From UBA9647 sp963739335 (GTDB taxonomy: Bacteria; Bacteroidota; Ignavibacteria; UBA10030), in the NCBI GenBank assembly GCA_963739335.1, contig CAVUAC010000051.1, positions 186,001 to 250,000 on the forward strand: 64,000 nt of DNA, read 5' to 3'. The notes beneath the pieces are model-generated. The model ran no database searches. It had not been told where the DNA came from and worked only from the letters and a program-made list of their open reading frames with translations. Of this stretch, positions 8,926 through 18,181 are shown in pieces. Within the stretch, counting starts at the first letter, position 1; the number at the start of each line of letters is the position of its first letter. The translations under genes were made by a program, and so were the position numbers.

Positions 8926-10233
8926 CTAGCGTTTGGCAAGCCAGAGCTCCGGGTTTTGATTTTCCCTATCCAACCAGATTTCAAAATGCAGAATAGATCC
9001 TTCGACAGAATCACCGCTCCTCGCAATTGTCTCTCCTGCTTTGACTTTCTGGCCTTCCACAACGCTAATCTCGGACAGATGCGCATAAATCGTCCGATAA
9101 CCATTATAGTGGTTCAAGATGGCTATATTGCCGAAACCCGGTATGAACGTGAGGATAGAGACCTCCCCATCGGCCACGGCAAGGACGTTGGAACCGGACT
9201 GAACATTGATGTCGATACCGGTGTTCTGCCTTACGGTCTTGAGCACCGGGTGCACGTGGTTTCCGAACCTGGATGCAATGCCTATCGGATGAACGGGCCA
9301 AGGTAGGCGGCCCCTGTTGGAGGCGAATGTCCCCGTGATCGGCTCAGGTGGTGCGGTGGATTTGGGCACGCCTGTGACCCTCTCGCGATCTCGTGCTGCC
9401 GCAGTTTCACGCTCTTTCCGCTCAGCTTCTTTTTCAATCAGATCTGCGATAATATTATTGAGCTTCTCGGCAGCTTTTGTCTTCTCGTCCCACTGCTCGC
9501 GGTAGAACTTCGTGTCCTTCTTGATGGACACGAGCATCTTCTGGCGCCTCGAAACATCGTCCTTCAGAGATGATTCCTCAGCGGTTCGTTCGGCAAGCAC
9601 ACGCTGCTGGCGCTGGAGGTTGCTTTCCAGTCGCTCGTTCTGATGCTCGAGATCGTTCTTCTTGTGAACAACGTTCTGCAGGTCTTTCGCACGCTGCTCT
9701 GAAAACCGCTTCAAATACTCTACTCGAATGTAGAGCTGATTGATCGATTTGGATGAGAAGAGCAATTCAACATCATAGACCCTGCCATATTTGTAGACCG
9801 AACGAATATATCTTGCATAATGACTCTTCAGGGACTCGAGCTGCTTTTCCAGATCCCCTATGGAAACGCGGGCGTCCTGAATCTCGCCGGTCAGCAGTTT
9901 CTCCTGCTCCTGTAGCTTCTTGATTGTTTTACGTTTGACGTTTGTTTGTTGCTCCAACCTGTTGATGTTGGCCAGCGTTGCGCTCTCTTGTTCCTTGCTC
10001 TTTTTGAACTTCTTCTCGTACGCTTCTGCCTCGGCCGACAGTCTTGCTTGCTCTTTTTGCATGTCAGTGAGAGTTGGCTGCTGCTTGGCCTTGTCGGTAT
10101 GCGACTTCGTCGCCGGTTTTGCTTTCTTTGAAGACTGTTTAGCGCCGGATTGGCCGAAGGCCCGCTCAGGAAGGCCCACCGCAAGTGCGAAGAGAAGACA
10201 AAGCGATACGAAGATGGATCGACCGTGAGACAT
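8926..10233 (-). CDS. EnvC-like murein hydrolase activator / M23-family protein
   Basis: A 435-residue exported protein. Residues 1-27 form a signal peptide, residues 50-285 a long charged coiled coil, and residues 310-430 a LytM/M23 domain. This is the layout of EnvC/NlpD-type factors, which work at the cell wall during division. The LytM domain keeps Asp341 (GIDIN), His385 (YAHLS) and His416 (LHFEIW), but the first zinc histidine of active M23 peptidases appears replaced by Asn337 (RQNTGID). That loss points to a regulator that activates an amidase rather than a peptidase. Its ATG overlaps the stop of the DUF4292 gene by one base, so it is the third gene of a TPR-DUF4292-EnvC operon. Confidence 0.88.
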   Translation of the reverse strand: MSHGRSIFVSLCLLFALAVGLPERAFGQSGAKQSSKKAKPATKSHTDKAKQQPTLTDMQKEQARLSAEAEAYEKKFKKSKEQESATLANINRLEQQTNVKRKTIKKLQEQEKLLTGEIQDARVSIGDLEKQLESLKSHYARYIRSVYKYGRVYDVELLFSSKSINQLYIRVEYLKRFSEQRAKDLQNVVHKKNDLEHQNERLESNLQRQQRVLAERTAEESSLKDDVSRRQKMLVSIKKDTKFYREQWDEKTKAAEKLNNIIADLIEKEAERKERETAAARDRERVTGVPKSTAPPEPITGTFASNRGRLPWPVHPIGIASRFGNHVHPVLKTVRQNTGIDINVQSGSNVLAVADGEVSILTFIPGFGNIAILNHYNGYRTIYAHLSEISVVEGQKVKAGETIARSGDSVEGSILHFEIWLDRENQNPELWLAKR

Positions 10234-11009
10234 TATTGCCAGCGAATCCGTTCAGCGTTGTTGGGAACGTCGAGCACCAAAGGATCACTACCGGTATTGA
10301 TTGCCAGCGAAGAGAATGAGACGGCAACGAGACGCCGGCTCCTGTGCTGTGTCAGACGAATGAGACGGGGTAGGGACGCGTCACCCAGCGTGCGGAATCT
10401 CTCGAAGCGCTCCTCAGCGAAGAGCTTTCCGGTTTCATCGAGATGCTGAATCTTCGAGATGAGGAGGGAACCCGGGTCTATCCAGTAGCGACGAATCCCG
10501 TCACCACGCCTATAGATCAAGATGAGCTGATCCTCCTCCGAGGCCACGCTGTCAGGTGGAGTATCATCCGCAGCAAGAAAGGTCCCGCCCGTAAAAAGGT
10601 TCAGAAGTTCATCAAAGGTGAGGTTGATCCGGAAGATTCGACGAAGGTTGGAAACATTCACGGTGCCCGTCACCAGCTGGTTCTGAAGACTATTGTAGAA
10701 GGCAAAATCCCTCCGCGTGAGGAGCACAGATCCCACGTGAATGCCGAAGGGTCCTTCCACTCTTACGAGCATCGAATCGGGCTTGTGAAGAACGAGCTCG
10801 AACGAGCCAGACTGGGCCAGGTCCGGAGTCTCCACCGAGATCGTTCCACTCCCCGTCAGTGATTGAATGCGCTCATGGTTTACGCGCACGATGCGCTGCA
10901 CCATCTCCGGGGTCACCGCCTTCCCTACGAAGCTTGACCTTGGCGCTGAAGCACAGCCACCCAGGAGAACGAGAATCAAGGACGCGAGAACCACATCACA
11001 ATGTCTCAT
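10233..11009 (-). CDS. DUF4292-family outer-membrane lipoprotein
   Basis: A 258-residue lipoprotein. The signal peptide ends in LVLLGGC, so Cys19 would be lipidated. The body (GSGTISVETPDLAQSGSFEL, then DSMLVRVEGPFG) resembles the DUF4292 family of Bacteroidota and Chlorobiota, whose fold is related to the lipoprotein carriers LolA/LolB. It probably acts in the outer membrane or periplasm, possibly in lipoprotein handling. An in-frame TTG one codon upstream exists, but the ATG at 11009 gives the proper signal peptide. This ATG overlaps the upstream TPR gene's stop by one base (TGATG), so translation is coupled. Confidence 0.8.
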   Translation of the reverse strand: MRHCDVVLASLILVLLGGCASAPRSSFVGKAVTPEMVQRIVRVNHERIQSLTGSGTISVETPDLAQSGSFELVLHKPDSMLVRVEGPFGIHVGSVLLTRRDFAFYNSLQNQLVTGTVNVSNLRRIFRINLTFDELLNLFTGGTFLAADDTPPDSVASEEDQLILIYRRGDGIRRYWIDPGSLLISKIQHLDETGKLFAEERFERFRTLGDASLPRLIRLTQHRSRRLVAVSFSSLAINTGSDPLVLDVPNNAERIRWQ

Positions 11010-12736
11010 CAAAGCGAGCCCCGGGCGATTTTGTCGCGCAGTGCCTGGTTGTTTGTATTCATCTGCAGTGCTTGGTTCCAGAATTGCTCTGCCTTCTCCT
11101 TCGCCCCGAGCCTGTACTGAATGTCGCCCATATGTTCATAGACGGTCGCGCTCGCCCCCCCGACATTGATCGACTTCGCGATGTACTTCTGCGCATCTTC
11201 GTACCTGCCAAGCTTGAAGTACACCCATCCTACAGTGTCCAGGTAGGAAGCATTATCCGGCTCTGCCGTAATCGCCTGGAGAGACATTTGCAATGCCCGC
11301 TCAAGTTGCAGACCGCGCTCGGCAAGACTGTAGCCGTAGTTGTTCATGACAAGATGCGATCGCGGGTCCACCCGCAACGCATGCTCGTACAACGAATCAG
11401 ATTCCTGATAGCGATGGAGTCCATCAAGGGTCAAAGCCAGCTCGCTCATGACGTTCATGTCGTCCGGCTTCAGTTCCAACGACTGCCGGAGAGCAGCAAT
11501 CGCATCGTCGGTCTGGTTGAGACGACTGTGCGCAAGGCCGAGAAAAAAGAAGACACGCGAGTCCTTTGGAAGAGCTTTCCGTGCACGCTCCATCGACTCA
11601 AGCAGTTTCTGGTACTCCCCCTTCTCAAAGTACGACGTGCCAATGTAATACCATGCATCACCGTTCCACGCAGCCAGTTGAGTGACACGCTCAAAGTATG
11701 CGCTCGCAAGGGAGTCCTTTTTCTGGCGGTCGGCGATCATACCCAGGTAAAAATAGGGACGCCAGTCGTTGGGCAGTTCCTGGTTGAGCCGCTCGAAGAT
11801 CGGCTTTGCCTTCGCGATGTACATCGAATCCCGCTGCGTCTGTCCTATATAGGCCACCCCAACCCTGATGAGCACCTCCGGATTGGTGTGTTCGCGGGCA
11901 AGCAGCTTCTGATAGAGTTCCTGTGCTCGATCGTACTCTCGTTGCTCGAGATAGATATCGGCGAGCGCGGCAAGGGCCTCCGGATCGTCCTCATCATCCT
12001 CGAGGATACCCTCGAGGATGGATATTGCTTCCTTCGTCTTGCCCCCCCGCGTATAGGATTCGGCCAGTTGGCGCTGCAACACCCTGTTGCTGGGATCCAG
12101 TTCTACCATCCGTTTGTATTTCTCAGCGGCCTGATCAAAGCGACCAAGCGCCGTGTAGAGCTCTGCCGATTGCAATAGAATCTCCCAATCGTCGCCGTCC
12201 TGGTCGAGAATGCGTTCATAGATCTCAAGAGCTTTCAGGGGGCGCGAGGCTTGATACAGCCGCGCGAGATTAAACCACGCTTCCGTATCTTCTGAATCAA
12301 CCTGAACGATATGTTCGTACTCCCGTGCCGCCAGCTCGGGCTGGAAGGCATTCACATAGATACCGGCGAGGTTCTTGCGATAGAGGATCCTCAGGGAGTC
12401 AAGCCGTACAGCATCCCGTCCGTGCTGTGCAGCGAGTGCGTGCTTGCCGAGAAGGGAGTAGTCTTTCGAAATGGCATAATGTATTGCGGCCGTCGGCTCG
12501 TACTGAAGCGCTTCCTGATATTCAAGGATCGCATTCGCATACTCCCCGGTGACATCATAGACAGAGCCGTGAATAACGTGGGCGATGGACTGGTCGTGGT
12601 TCATTTCCTTCAACCGGTCAGAAGTTTGCGGGGCGTCGGGAATTGCCCGCCTTGCGGTGGTCGTCTCCTTCGTGAAGCTGCAACCCGCAAGCCCCACAAG
12701 GCTGGCTATGACCAAAAGAGAGGTAGTGTGTCTCAT
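11009..12736 (-). CDS. TPR-repeat lipoprotein
   Basis: A 575-residue protein with a lipoprotein signal peptide (VIASLVGLAGC, lipidated Cys19) followed by at least ten tetratricopeptide repeats, for example AILEYQEALQYEPTAAIHYA and AAEKYKRMVELDPSNRVL. It is probably anchored in the outer membrane as a protein-protein scaffold. A longer open frame to 12865 exists, but the ATG at 12736 gives the lipoprotein signal, and the extra part would run into the promoter region shared with the divergent ATP-grasp gene. It is the first gene of a three-gene operon with the DUF4292 lipoprotein and the EnvC-like factor, which suggests a joint role in envelope assembly or division. No partner can be named. Confidence 0.85.
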   Translation of the reverse strand: MRHTTSLLVIASLVGLAGCSFTKETTTARRAIPDAPQTSDRLKEMNHDQSIAHVIHGSVYDVTGEYANAILEYQEALQYEPTAAIHYAISKDYSLLGKHALAAQHGRDAVRLDSLRILYRKNLAGIYVNAFQPELAAREYEHIVQVDSEDTEAWFNLARLYQASRPLKALEIYERILDQDGDDWEILLQSAELYTALGRFDQAAEKYKRMVELDPSNRVLQRQLAESYTRGGKTKEAISILEGILEDDEDDPEALAALADIYLEQREYDRAQELYQKLLAREHTNPEVLIRVGVAYIGQTQRDSMYIAKAKPIFERLNQELPNDWRPYFYLGMIADRQKKDSLASAYFERVTQLAAWNGDAWYYIGTSYFEKGEYQKLLESMERARKALPKDSRVFFFLGLAHSRLNQTDDAIAALRQSLELKPDDMNVMSELALTLDGLHRYQESDSLYEHALRVDPRSHLVMNNYGYSLAERGLQLERALQMSLQAITAEPDNASYLDTVGWVYFKLGRYEDAQKYIAKSINVGGASATVYEHMGDIQYRLGAKEKAEQFWNQALQMNTNNQALRDKIARGSL

Positions 12737-12863
12737 ACGATTGCTGAAAATATATCGAATATGGCTTTGAATAACAAGGAGAGCAGCTGCCCATCCACGC
12801 AGTACACGCCAGACAACCCCAAACACTTGCAGAGCGCACGGAAAGAAGCTATCTTTCCCATGC

Positions 12864-13811
12864 ATGGAATCAAATACTCAGCTCTATGATATTGGCATTG
12901 CGTGGAATTGGCACTATGATCGCGATTTCCTTGACCTCATCGCATCGGCCGCCCACGCACGTCGACTTTCAGTCTACCTCATCGATCAAGAGAACCTCAC
13001 GGAAACAGTCGGCCGACTGCAAAGGAACGCTATCCACTTGCGTGTTGTTCTCGATCGCGCATCCGACGAAGACGAACGATTTCTTCCTCTAGCCCACCTG
13101 TTGAGTCGCCGAGCATCCGCATCGGATCCGTCCCGCGCTGTTCGTATCATCAACCCGCACGACCTTCAGCGCAGGGCATCCGACAAGGCCACCATGCACC
13201 TTGAATTCCTTTCACACGGCATCAAGGTACCGTTCACCATTATCATTTCTCCGTTCAATCAGAAACGTGAAGTTGAACTCTCACTATCGGAGCTTGCACA
13301 ACTCGGACGGCACTTCATCATCAAACCAGCGAATACAACAGGAGGAGGTGTCGGCGTTGTCCTAGGCGCCGAGTCACTGAAGGATGTTATTGAGACCCGG
13401 CAGCATCACAAGAACGACAAGTATCTCCTGCAGGAGCACGTGACACCTACTACGTTTGCCGGACGACGAGCCTGGTTTCGAGTCTTCTACTCCTTTGGAA
13501 CGATCATCCCCTGCTGGTGGGATGACCGGACCCACATCTATGAAGAACTAACACCCGCCGACGAAGAAGGGTTCATCCTGGAGCCTATGCGTACCATCGC
13601 GTCAGTTATTCACGATATCTGTGGCCTTGATTTCTTCTCGACGGAGTTGGCTTTGACGCCAAATCAGGAATTTATCGTCGTGGACTATGTCAATGAGATG
13701 TGCGATATGAGGCTAAAATCCAGGTATCCCGATGGTGTCCCCGACAGCGTTGTGCAATCAATTGCAGAATGTTTGGTGGCATTCGCCGATTCGCTCAAAA
13801 GTCGACCCTGA
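12864..13811 (+). CDS. ATP-grasp domain protein (RimK-like)
   Basis: A 315-residue cytosolic protein. The central and C-terminal parts look like an ATP-grasp ligase: LGRHFIIKPANTTGGGVGV is the nucleotide-binding lysine and glycine loop, YLLQEHV the adenine-contacting strand, and FIVVDYVNEMCDMR the metal-binding end (Asp and Asn). The N-terminal 110 residues fit a pre-ATP-grasp Rossmann-type domain. ATP-grasp enzymes join a carboxylate to an amine or thiol through an acyl phosphate. The substrates here are unknown. It is transcribed away from the TPR operon across a gap of about 130 bases and stands alone. Confidence 0.7.
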   Translation: MESNTQLYDIGIAWNWHYDRDFLDLIASAAHARRLSVYLIDQENLTETVGRLQRNAIHLRVVLDRASDEDERFLPLAHLLSRRASASDPSRAVRIINPHDLQRRASDKATMHLEFLSHGIKVPFTIIISPFNQKREVELSLSELAQLGRHFIIKPANTTGGGVGVVLGAESLKDVIETRQHHKNDKYLLQEHVTPTTFAGRRAWFRVFYSFGTIIPCWWDDRTHIYEELTPADEEGFILEPMRTIASVIHDICGLDFFSTELALTPNQEFIVVDYVNEMCDMRLKSRYPDGVPDSVVQSIAECLVAFADSLKSRP

Positions 13812-13994
13812 ACGACAACTGCAGCCAGCAAATCCTTCAACCAAATTTAGGCAGAAACAAGCCCCCCTTTCATCTTTCCCTTTAAATAAACCGAAGAAAT
13901 AATTACACCGTGAAAACTTGATTTTAAGTGAGGGGTTTGATACATTTCGGCGGGTTTCAAACAACAATTGCCATCGCCATAGCTCGGAGGCCTT

Positions 13995-14654
13995 ATGCGT
14001 TTCGCACGAACAAAGGAGATTGCACTTCGACTCTCGCTTCCCGCATTGATCATCCTTTTCTTCGCCCTGATTGGATGCTCCAGCGAGGAGGCGGTAAAAC
14101 CACCACCGCCACCACCGCCAGGACCAACTGTTGAGCAGAAGATGATTGATTCGCTTCAGGCCGACAACATCAACCTGAAGCAGAAGCTCGTGAAGTTCGA
14201 GCAAGACAACAGCACGCTCAACGCCCGGCTCACCGATGTCGAGGCAAAACTTAAAGCAGAGCTCGAGAAAGCCGCTGCAGTTCCAAAACCGCCGCCAGCC
14301 ACCTACGAAGGCGCGCAGAAAGCGTTCAGTGAAAAGAAGTACGATGATGCAATCCAGATGTTCGAGGCGCTGCTCACCAGTGGAATCGCCGAAGACCAGG
14401 CGGACAACTGCCATTACTGGATTGGCGAATCATATTTCGGGAAGAAGGAATACAAGGAAGCCTTGAAGCATTTCGAAGGGGTCTTCCAATACAAGAGCTC
14501 GGAGAAGAAAGCAGATGCACAGTATATGATAGCTCGTTGTTACGAAGCGGTGGGCGACAAAGCAAAGGCAAAGGAAGCGTACGAAAAAGTTGTGAAGGAT
14601 TACCCAACCAGCGACAAGGTCACGAAGGCGAAAGAGCGCTGGGGACGCCTCTAA
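13995..14654 (+). CDS. YbgF/CpoB-like TPR lipoprotein
   Basis: A 219-residue envelope protein. A signal peptide with lipobox ALIGC (Cys28) is followed by a proline run at 37-43, a coiled coil at about 45-92 (IDSLQADNINLKQKLVKFE) and TPR repeats from about 103 to the end (AQKAFSEKKYDDAIQMFEAL). This order matches CpoB/YbgF, the Tol-Pal-associated periplasmic protein, except that it is lipid-anchored. The start has a perfect GGAGG site four bases before the ATG. No tol or pal genes are nearby, so the role is inferred from architecture only. A strong terminator follows the stop. Confidence 0.8.
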   Translation: MRFARTKEIALRLSLPALIILFFALIGCSSEEAVKPPPPPPPGPTVEQKMIDSLQADNINLKQKLVKFEQDNSTLNARLTDVEAKLKAELEKAAAVPKPPPATYEGAQKAFSEKKYDDAIQMFEALLTSGIAEDQADNCHYWIGESYFGKKEYKEALKHFEGVFQYKSSEKKADAQYMIARCYEAVGDKAKAKEAYEKVVKDYPTSDKVTKAKERWGRL

Positions 14655-14680
14655 ACGATTCCGTTTTCTGTTGATACGAG

Positions 14681-14712
14681 AAAACCCCTGACGACGCTCA
14701 GGGGTTTTTTCT
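14681..14712 (+). terminator. Rho-independent terminator after the YbgF-like gene
   Basis: Stem AACCCCTGA / TCAGGGGTT around a six-base loop, followed directly by a run of T. It lies 27 bases after the stop of the YbgF-like gene and separates it from radA. Confidence 0.9.
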
Positions 14713-14888
14713 TTTCTGTGCTGTCCTTCCCTCCTTCACTTGCCTTTGCAAACCATCAGCCCAGCAGCCTGAAATTCACCTGGCAGATTTCTTCGTTTGT
14801 TGAATCTCATTGCACACGTCACTATATTGACTGAAGAACTTGTCCGATTTCGTTCAGCAAGACTCCGTCAACACTATCACCGCCGCTC

Positions 14889-16250
14889 GTGGCAAAGATT
14901 CAGACAAAATACGTGTGTCAGTCGTGCGGGTACGCTTCACCACGCTGGGTGGGAAAGTGCCCCAACTGCGGTGAGTGGAACACCTTCGTCGAAGAAGCGC
15001 CATCTCCACTCAAGCTTTCGAGGAAACCTGCCGGGGCCGCATCGAGGATCGAGCCGATTCCCATGGAACAGCTCGATAGCGAAGACGTCCCGCGCATCAA
15101 GACCAATATCGAGGAGTTCGACCGGGTGCTCGGAGGAGGGCTGGTACAGGGCTCGCTGATTTTATTGGGCGGAGACCCAGGCATCGGCAAATCAACGCTG
15201 ATGATGCAGATAGCGTTGAAGCTCAGGGACCAGATTGTCCTCTATATTAGTGGAGAAGAATCCGTCCGACAGATCAAGCTTCGGGCTGAGCGACTGCAGG
15301 CCGAGCAAACGAAGAGCATCCTTCTGCTGGCAGAGACAAACCTCGATCTCATTCTCGACGTCATCGAACGAGGACCTCCCGACCTTATCATTGTAGACTC
15401 CATTCAAACGATGTACCGCCCGGGACTGGAAAGTGCCCCCGGGAGTGTGAGCCAGGTGCGCGAATCGACAGCTTTGCTCCTGCGTCTTGCAAAGACCGAA
15501 AACATTCCAATTTTCGTCATCGGGCATGTTACCAAGGAAGGGGTCATTGCGGGACCCCGCGTCATCGAGCACATCGTTGACACGGTTCTCCAATTCGAAG
15601 GAGAGGCGCACTACGCGTACCGGATTCTCCGAGCGTTAAAGAACCGTTACGGCTCGACAAACGAGATCGGGATTTTCGAGATGCACGACACGGGTCTGCG
15701 CGAGGTCAAGAATCCTTCGGAGGCCTTTCTCTCCGAGCGCCGCTACGGAACATCCGGATCGACGGTTGTTTCAAGCATTGAAGGCTCACGGCCAATTCTG
15801 ATTGAGGTGCAGGCGCTGGTCACGCCGACCAGCTACGGCATGCCGCAACGCAACACCACCGGCTTTGATTACAGGCGACTCTCGCTGCTCCTGGCCGTGC
15901 TCGAGAAGCGTGTCGGACTCCATCTCGGCAGCCAGGATGTGTTTGTGAATATCGCAGGTGGAGTCAAGATCGATGAGCCGGCTGTCGACCTTGGCATCGC
16001 GACGTCCATCACCTCCAGCCTGCGCGATGTTCCCGTGGATTCATCGTCCGTTGCCGTTGGAGAGATTGGCCTTGGCGGAGAAATTCGCACTGTTGGTCAC
16101 GTCGAGAAGCGGGTGCAGGAAGCAGCCAAGCTCGGGTTCAAGAGAATCGTCATCCCGCAGAACAATCTTAAAAGCGTGAAGGGTGTGGACGGCATCGAGA
16201 TCCTTGGCGCCCAGAGCGTGAATGAGGCAATGGAACAACTGATCGGCTAA
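14889..16250 (+). CDS. radA: DNA repair protein RadA
   Basis: A 453-residue RecA-like branch-migration ATPase that processes recombination intermediates. The N-terminal zinc finger has Cys10/Cys13 and Cys24/Cys27 (CQSCGY, CPNCGEW). The Walker A loop is GGDPGIGKST at residues 94-103, and the RadA signature appears as KNRYG rather than the usual KNRFG. From about residue 280 a Lon-like domain follows (FVNIAGGVKIDEPAVDLGIA). Length is normal. The start codon is GTG at 14889, chosen because MAKIQTKYVCQSCG is the family's standard beginning; the ribosome site is weak. guaD follows after seven bases and may be co-transcribed. Confidence 0.96.
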   Translation: MAKIQTKYVCQSCGYASPRWVGKCPNCGEWNTFVEEAPSPLKLSRKPAGAASRIEPIPMEQLDSEDVPRIKTNIEEFDRVLGGGLVQGSLILLGGDPGIGKSTLMMQIALKLRDQIVLYISGEESVRQIKLRAERLQAEQTKSILLLAETNLDLILDVIERGPPDLIIVDSIQTMYRPGLESAPGSVSQVRESTALLLRLAKTENIPIFVIGHVTKEGVIAGPRVIEHIVDTVLQFEGEAHYAYRILRALKNRYGSTNEIGIFEMHDTGLREVKNPSEAFLSERRYGTSGSTVVSSIEGSRPILIEVQALVTPTSYGMPQRNTTGFDYRRLSLLLAVLEKRVGLHLGSQDVFVNIAGGVKIDEPAVDLGIATSITSSLRDVPVDSSSVAVGEIGLGGEIRTVGHVEKRVQEAAKLGFKRIVIPQNNLKSVKGVDGIEILGAQSVNEAMEQLIG

Positions 16251-16257
16251 CAAACTC

Positions 16258-16736
16258 ATGAGCGAAGCATCACATCAGCGATTCATGAGGGAAGCAATCG
16301 AGCTTTCGAAGATCAACATTCAAGAAGGCCGGGGCGGCCCATTTGCCGCGCTCATCGTCAAAGACGGAACCGTTCTTGCACGGGGCACCAATCTTGTGAC
16401 GTCGACCAACGACCCGACAGCCCACGCCGAGATTGTTGCCATCCGGGAAGCATGCCAGGCCCTGGGAAGTTTTCAGCTGGAGGGATGTGACATGTACACG
16501 TCGTGCGAGCCCTGCCCTATGTGCCTCGGTGCAATCTACTGGGCACGACCACGGGCGGTGTACTATGCAAATACCAGGGATGATGCAGCCGAAATTGGAT
16601 TCGACGACCGGTTCATCTACGATGAATTCCCGCGACACATGAGCTGCGCAGGATTCCCATGACCCAACTTCTTCGGGATGAGGCGCTTGTAGCGTTTCAC
16701 GAGTGGATGAAAAAGGCCGATAAGGTATCATACTAG
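16258..16736 (+). pseudogene. guaD: Guanine deaminase, frameshifted near the C-terminus
   Basis: A zinc deaminase that turns guanine into xanthine, which would feed the xanthine dehydrogenase encoded upstream in the window. The zinc site is complete: His56-Ala-Glu58 and Cys83/Cys86 in TSCEPCPMC. The open frame stops at 16662 after 134 residues, shorter than the roughly 156 of Bacillus GuaD. The missing end is present in another frame from about 16645 (RIPMTQLLRDEALVAFHEW...) and ends with TAG at 16734-16736. One base appears to be missing near 16643. Either the gene is slightly damaged or this is a sequence error. The stop codon is the target site of the adjacent IS630 element and is rebuilt by the element's first base. 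Confidence 0.82.
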
Positions 16737-17900
16737 TGTATTGTAACATAAGTATCTTGAATATATCAGATGGCTTTTGTATCTTGGATTCATTCCATAG
16801 ATTGGAGGAGTCCGATGACCAAAGGCCGACCCAAACAACCCGTTCTCCTTTCTGAGGAGAATCTTGTTCAATTGAAGACTATTGCCAAGTCGCGGTCGTT
16901 GCCGCATAGTCTGGTTGTACGTGCGCGTATCATACTGATGGCCGCAGATGGGGCCAGCAATACAGCAATCGCTCAGAAGTTGGACCTCAGCCAACAAGCG
17001 GTTTGTCTGTGGCGCAAGCGCTACCTTGAGCAAGGCATTCAAGGCCTACACGATGAACTTAAACCGGGCCGTCCACGGACGATCTCGGATGAGAGAGTGG
17101 CGGCCTTGGTGAAAAAAACCCTAAAGACCAAACCGAAAGACGGCACACACTGGACGGTTCGAACGATTGCGCAGGGGACTCATTTTTCGCACATGACCGC
17201 GCACCGGATCTGGAAGGCCTTTGGGTTACAGCCCCATCGACAAAAGCACTTCAAACTCTCGACAGATCCATTTTTCGTGGAGAAGGTTCGAGATATCGTC
17301 GGCCTCTATATCAGTCCTCCACAGAATGCTGTTGTGCTGGCTGTCGACGAAAAAAGCCAAATCCAAGCCTTAGAGCGTACACAACCAATGCTGCCGATGG
17401 GTTTAGGGTACGTCGAAGGTGTCACGCACGATTATGAACGACACGGTACCACAACCCTCTTTGCTGCATTGGACATTGCCAACGGTGCTGTGCTTGCACA
17501 GTGCAAAGCCAGACACCGACATCAAGAGTATCTACAGTTCCTCAAGCATATTGAACAGAACGTGCCTCAGAACCTCGACATTCATATCGTCGTCGATAAC
17601 TACGCTACCCACAAGCATCCTGTGGTCAAGCGCTGGTTGGCCAGTCATGATCGCTGGCAAGTGCACTATACCCCGACCTACTCATCGTGGTTGAACCAGG
17701 TCGAGATCTGGTTCAACATCATCACACAACGAGCCATCAGGAGAGGTACCTTCTCCAGTGTCAAAGAACTGGTTGCTAAGATTGAAGATTACATCAAACG
17801 CTATAACCGCCATCCTAAACCCTTCATCTGGACGGCAACCGCTGATTCAATCCTTGCTAAGATCGAGCGACTTTGTCAACGTATCTCTGTTACACAACAC
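16736..17900 (+). mobile_element. IS630-family insertion sequence
   Basis: A complete element of about 1165 bases. The ends form an imperfect inverted repeat: the left end reads GTGTATTGTAACATAAG and the right end, reversed, GTGTTGTGTAACAGAG. A TA dinucleotide flanks both ends (16734-16735 and 17901-17902), the target duplication expected of the IS630/Tc1-mariner group. It carries one transposase gene. Removing it joins TACTA to GCTGAG and leaves the guaD stop codon intact. Confidence 0.9.
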
Positions 17901-17903
17901 TAG
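16815..17903 (+). CDS. IS630-family transposase
   Basis: A 362-residue transposase. The N-terminus has a helix-turn-helix pair (TAIAQKLDLSQQAVCLWRKRY, then a second HTH around MTAHRIWKAFG). The DDE catalytic core shows Asp in VLAVDEKSQIQ, Asp in HIVVDNYATHK and Glu in SWLNQVEIWFN. The ATG at 16815 is chosen because a GGAGG site lies seven bases upstream; an in-frame start at 16770 has none. Its stop TAG lies just outside the right end of the element and is formed by the duplicated TA plus the flanking G. The gene is intact, so the element may still be active. Confidence 0.93.
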   Translation: MTKGRPKQPVLLSEENLVQLKTIAKSRSLPHSLVVRARIILMAADGASNTAIAQKLDLSQQAVCLWRKRYLEQGIQGLHDELKPGRPRTISDERVAALVKKTLKTKPKDGTHWTVRTIAQGTHFSHMTAHRIWKAFGLQPHRQKHFKLSTDPFFVEKVRDIVGLYISPPQNAVVLAVDEKSQIQALERTQPMLPMGLGYVEGVTHDYERHGTTTLFAALDIANGAVLAQCKARHRHQEYLQFLKHIEQNVPQNLDIHIVVDNYATHKHPVVKRWLASHDRWQVHYTPTYSSWLNQVEIWFNIITQRAIRRGTFSSVKELVAKIEDYIKRYNRHPKPFIWTATADSILAKIERLCQRISVTQH

Positions 17904-17914
17904 CTGAGCCCCCA

Positions 17915-18181
17915 ATGCAATGGCTTGCATATCTCGGCCTGACAGCACTCGCCGTCTGCTGGATTCCACAGTCGATCGATACGATCAGGCAGGGGCGATG
18001 CCCGGTGAACCTCACTTTTCTCATTCTGTCATTCTCGGGCAGCGTCATTCTGGCTCTCTACGCCTGGAGTATCGGCGAGCCGGTGTTCACTATCCTGAAT
18101 ACTCTCACAACACTCGGGGCAGCGATGAACATTTTCTACAAGATCTTCCCCAGGGAGCAACGTGAAGAAGGAGTTGCATGA
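17915..18181 (+). CDS. Small PQ-loop / SemiSWEET-like membrane protein
   Basis: An 88-residue protein with three hydrophobic segments (about residues 3-22, 30-50 and 55-75) and a PQ motif in CWIPQSIDTIRQGR, typical of PQ-loop/SemiSWEET small transporters and of the LAB_N domain. It probably dimerises in the inner membrane; the cargo is unknown. The ATG at 17915 is used because the longer frame begins inside the IS element. Its stop overlaps the rdgB start by four bases, so the two are co-translated. Before the IS insertion it would have followed guaD directly. Confidence 0.7.
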   Translation: MQWLAYLGLTALAVCWIPQSIDTIRQGRCPVNLTFLILSFSGSVILALYAWSIGEPVFTILNTLTTLGAAMNIFYKIFPREQREEGVA

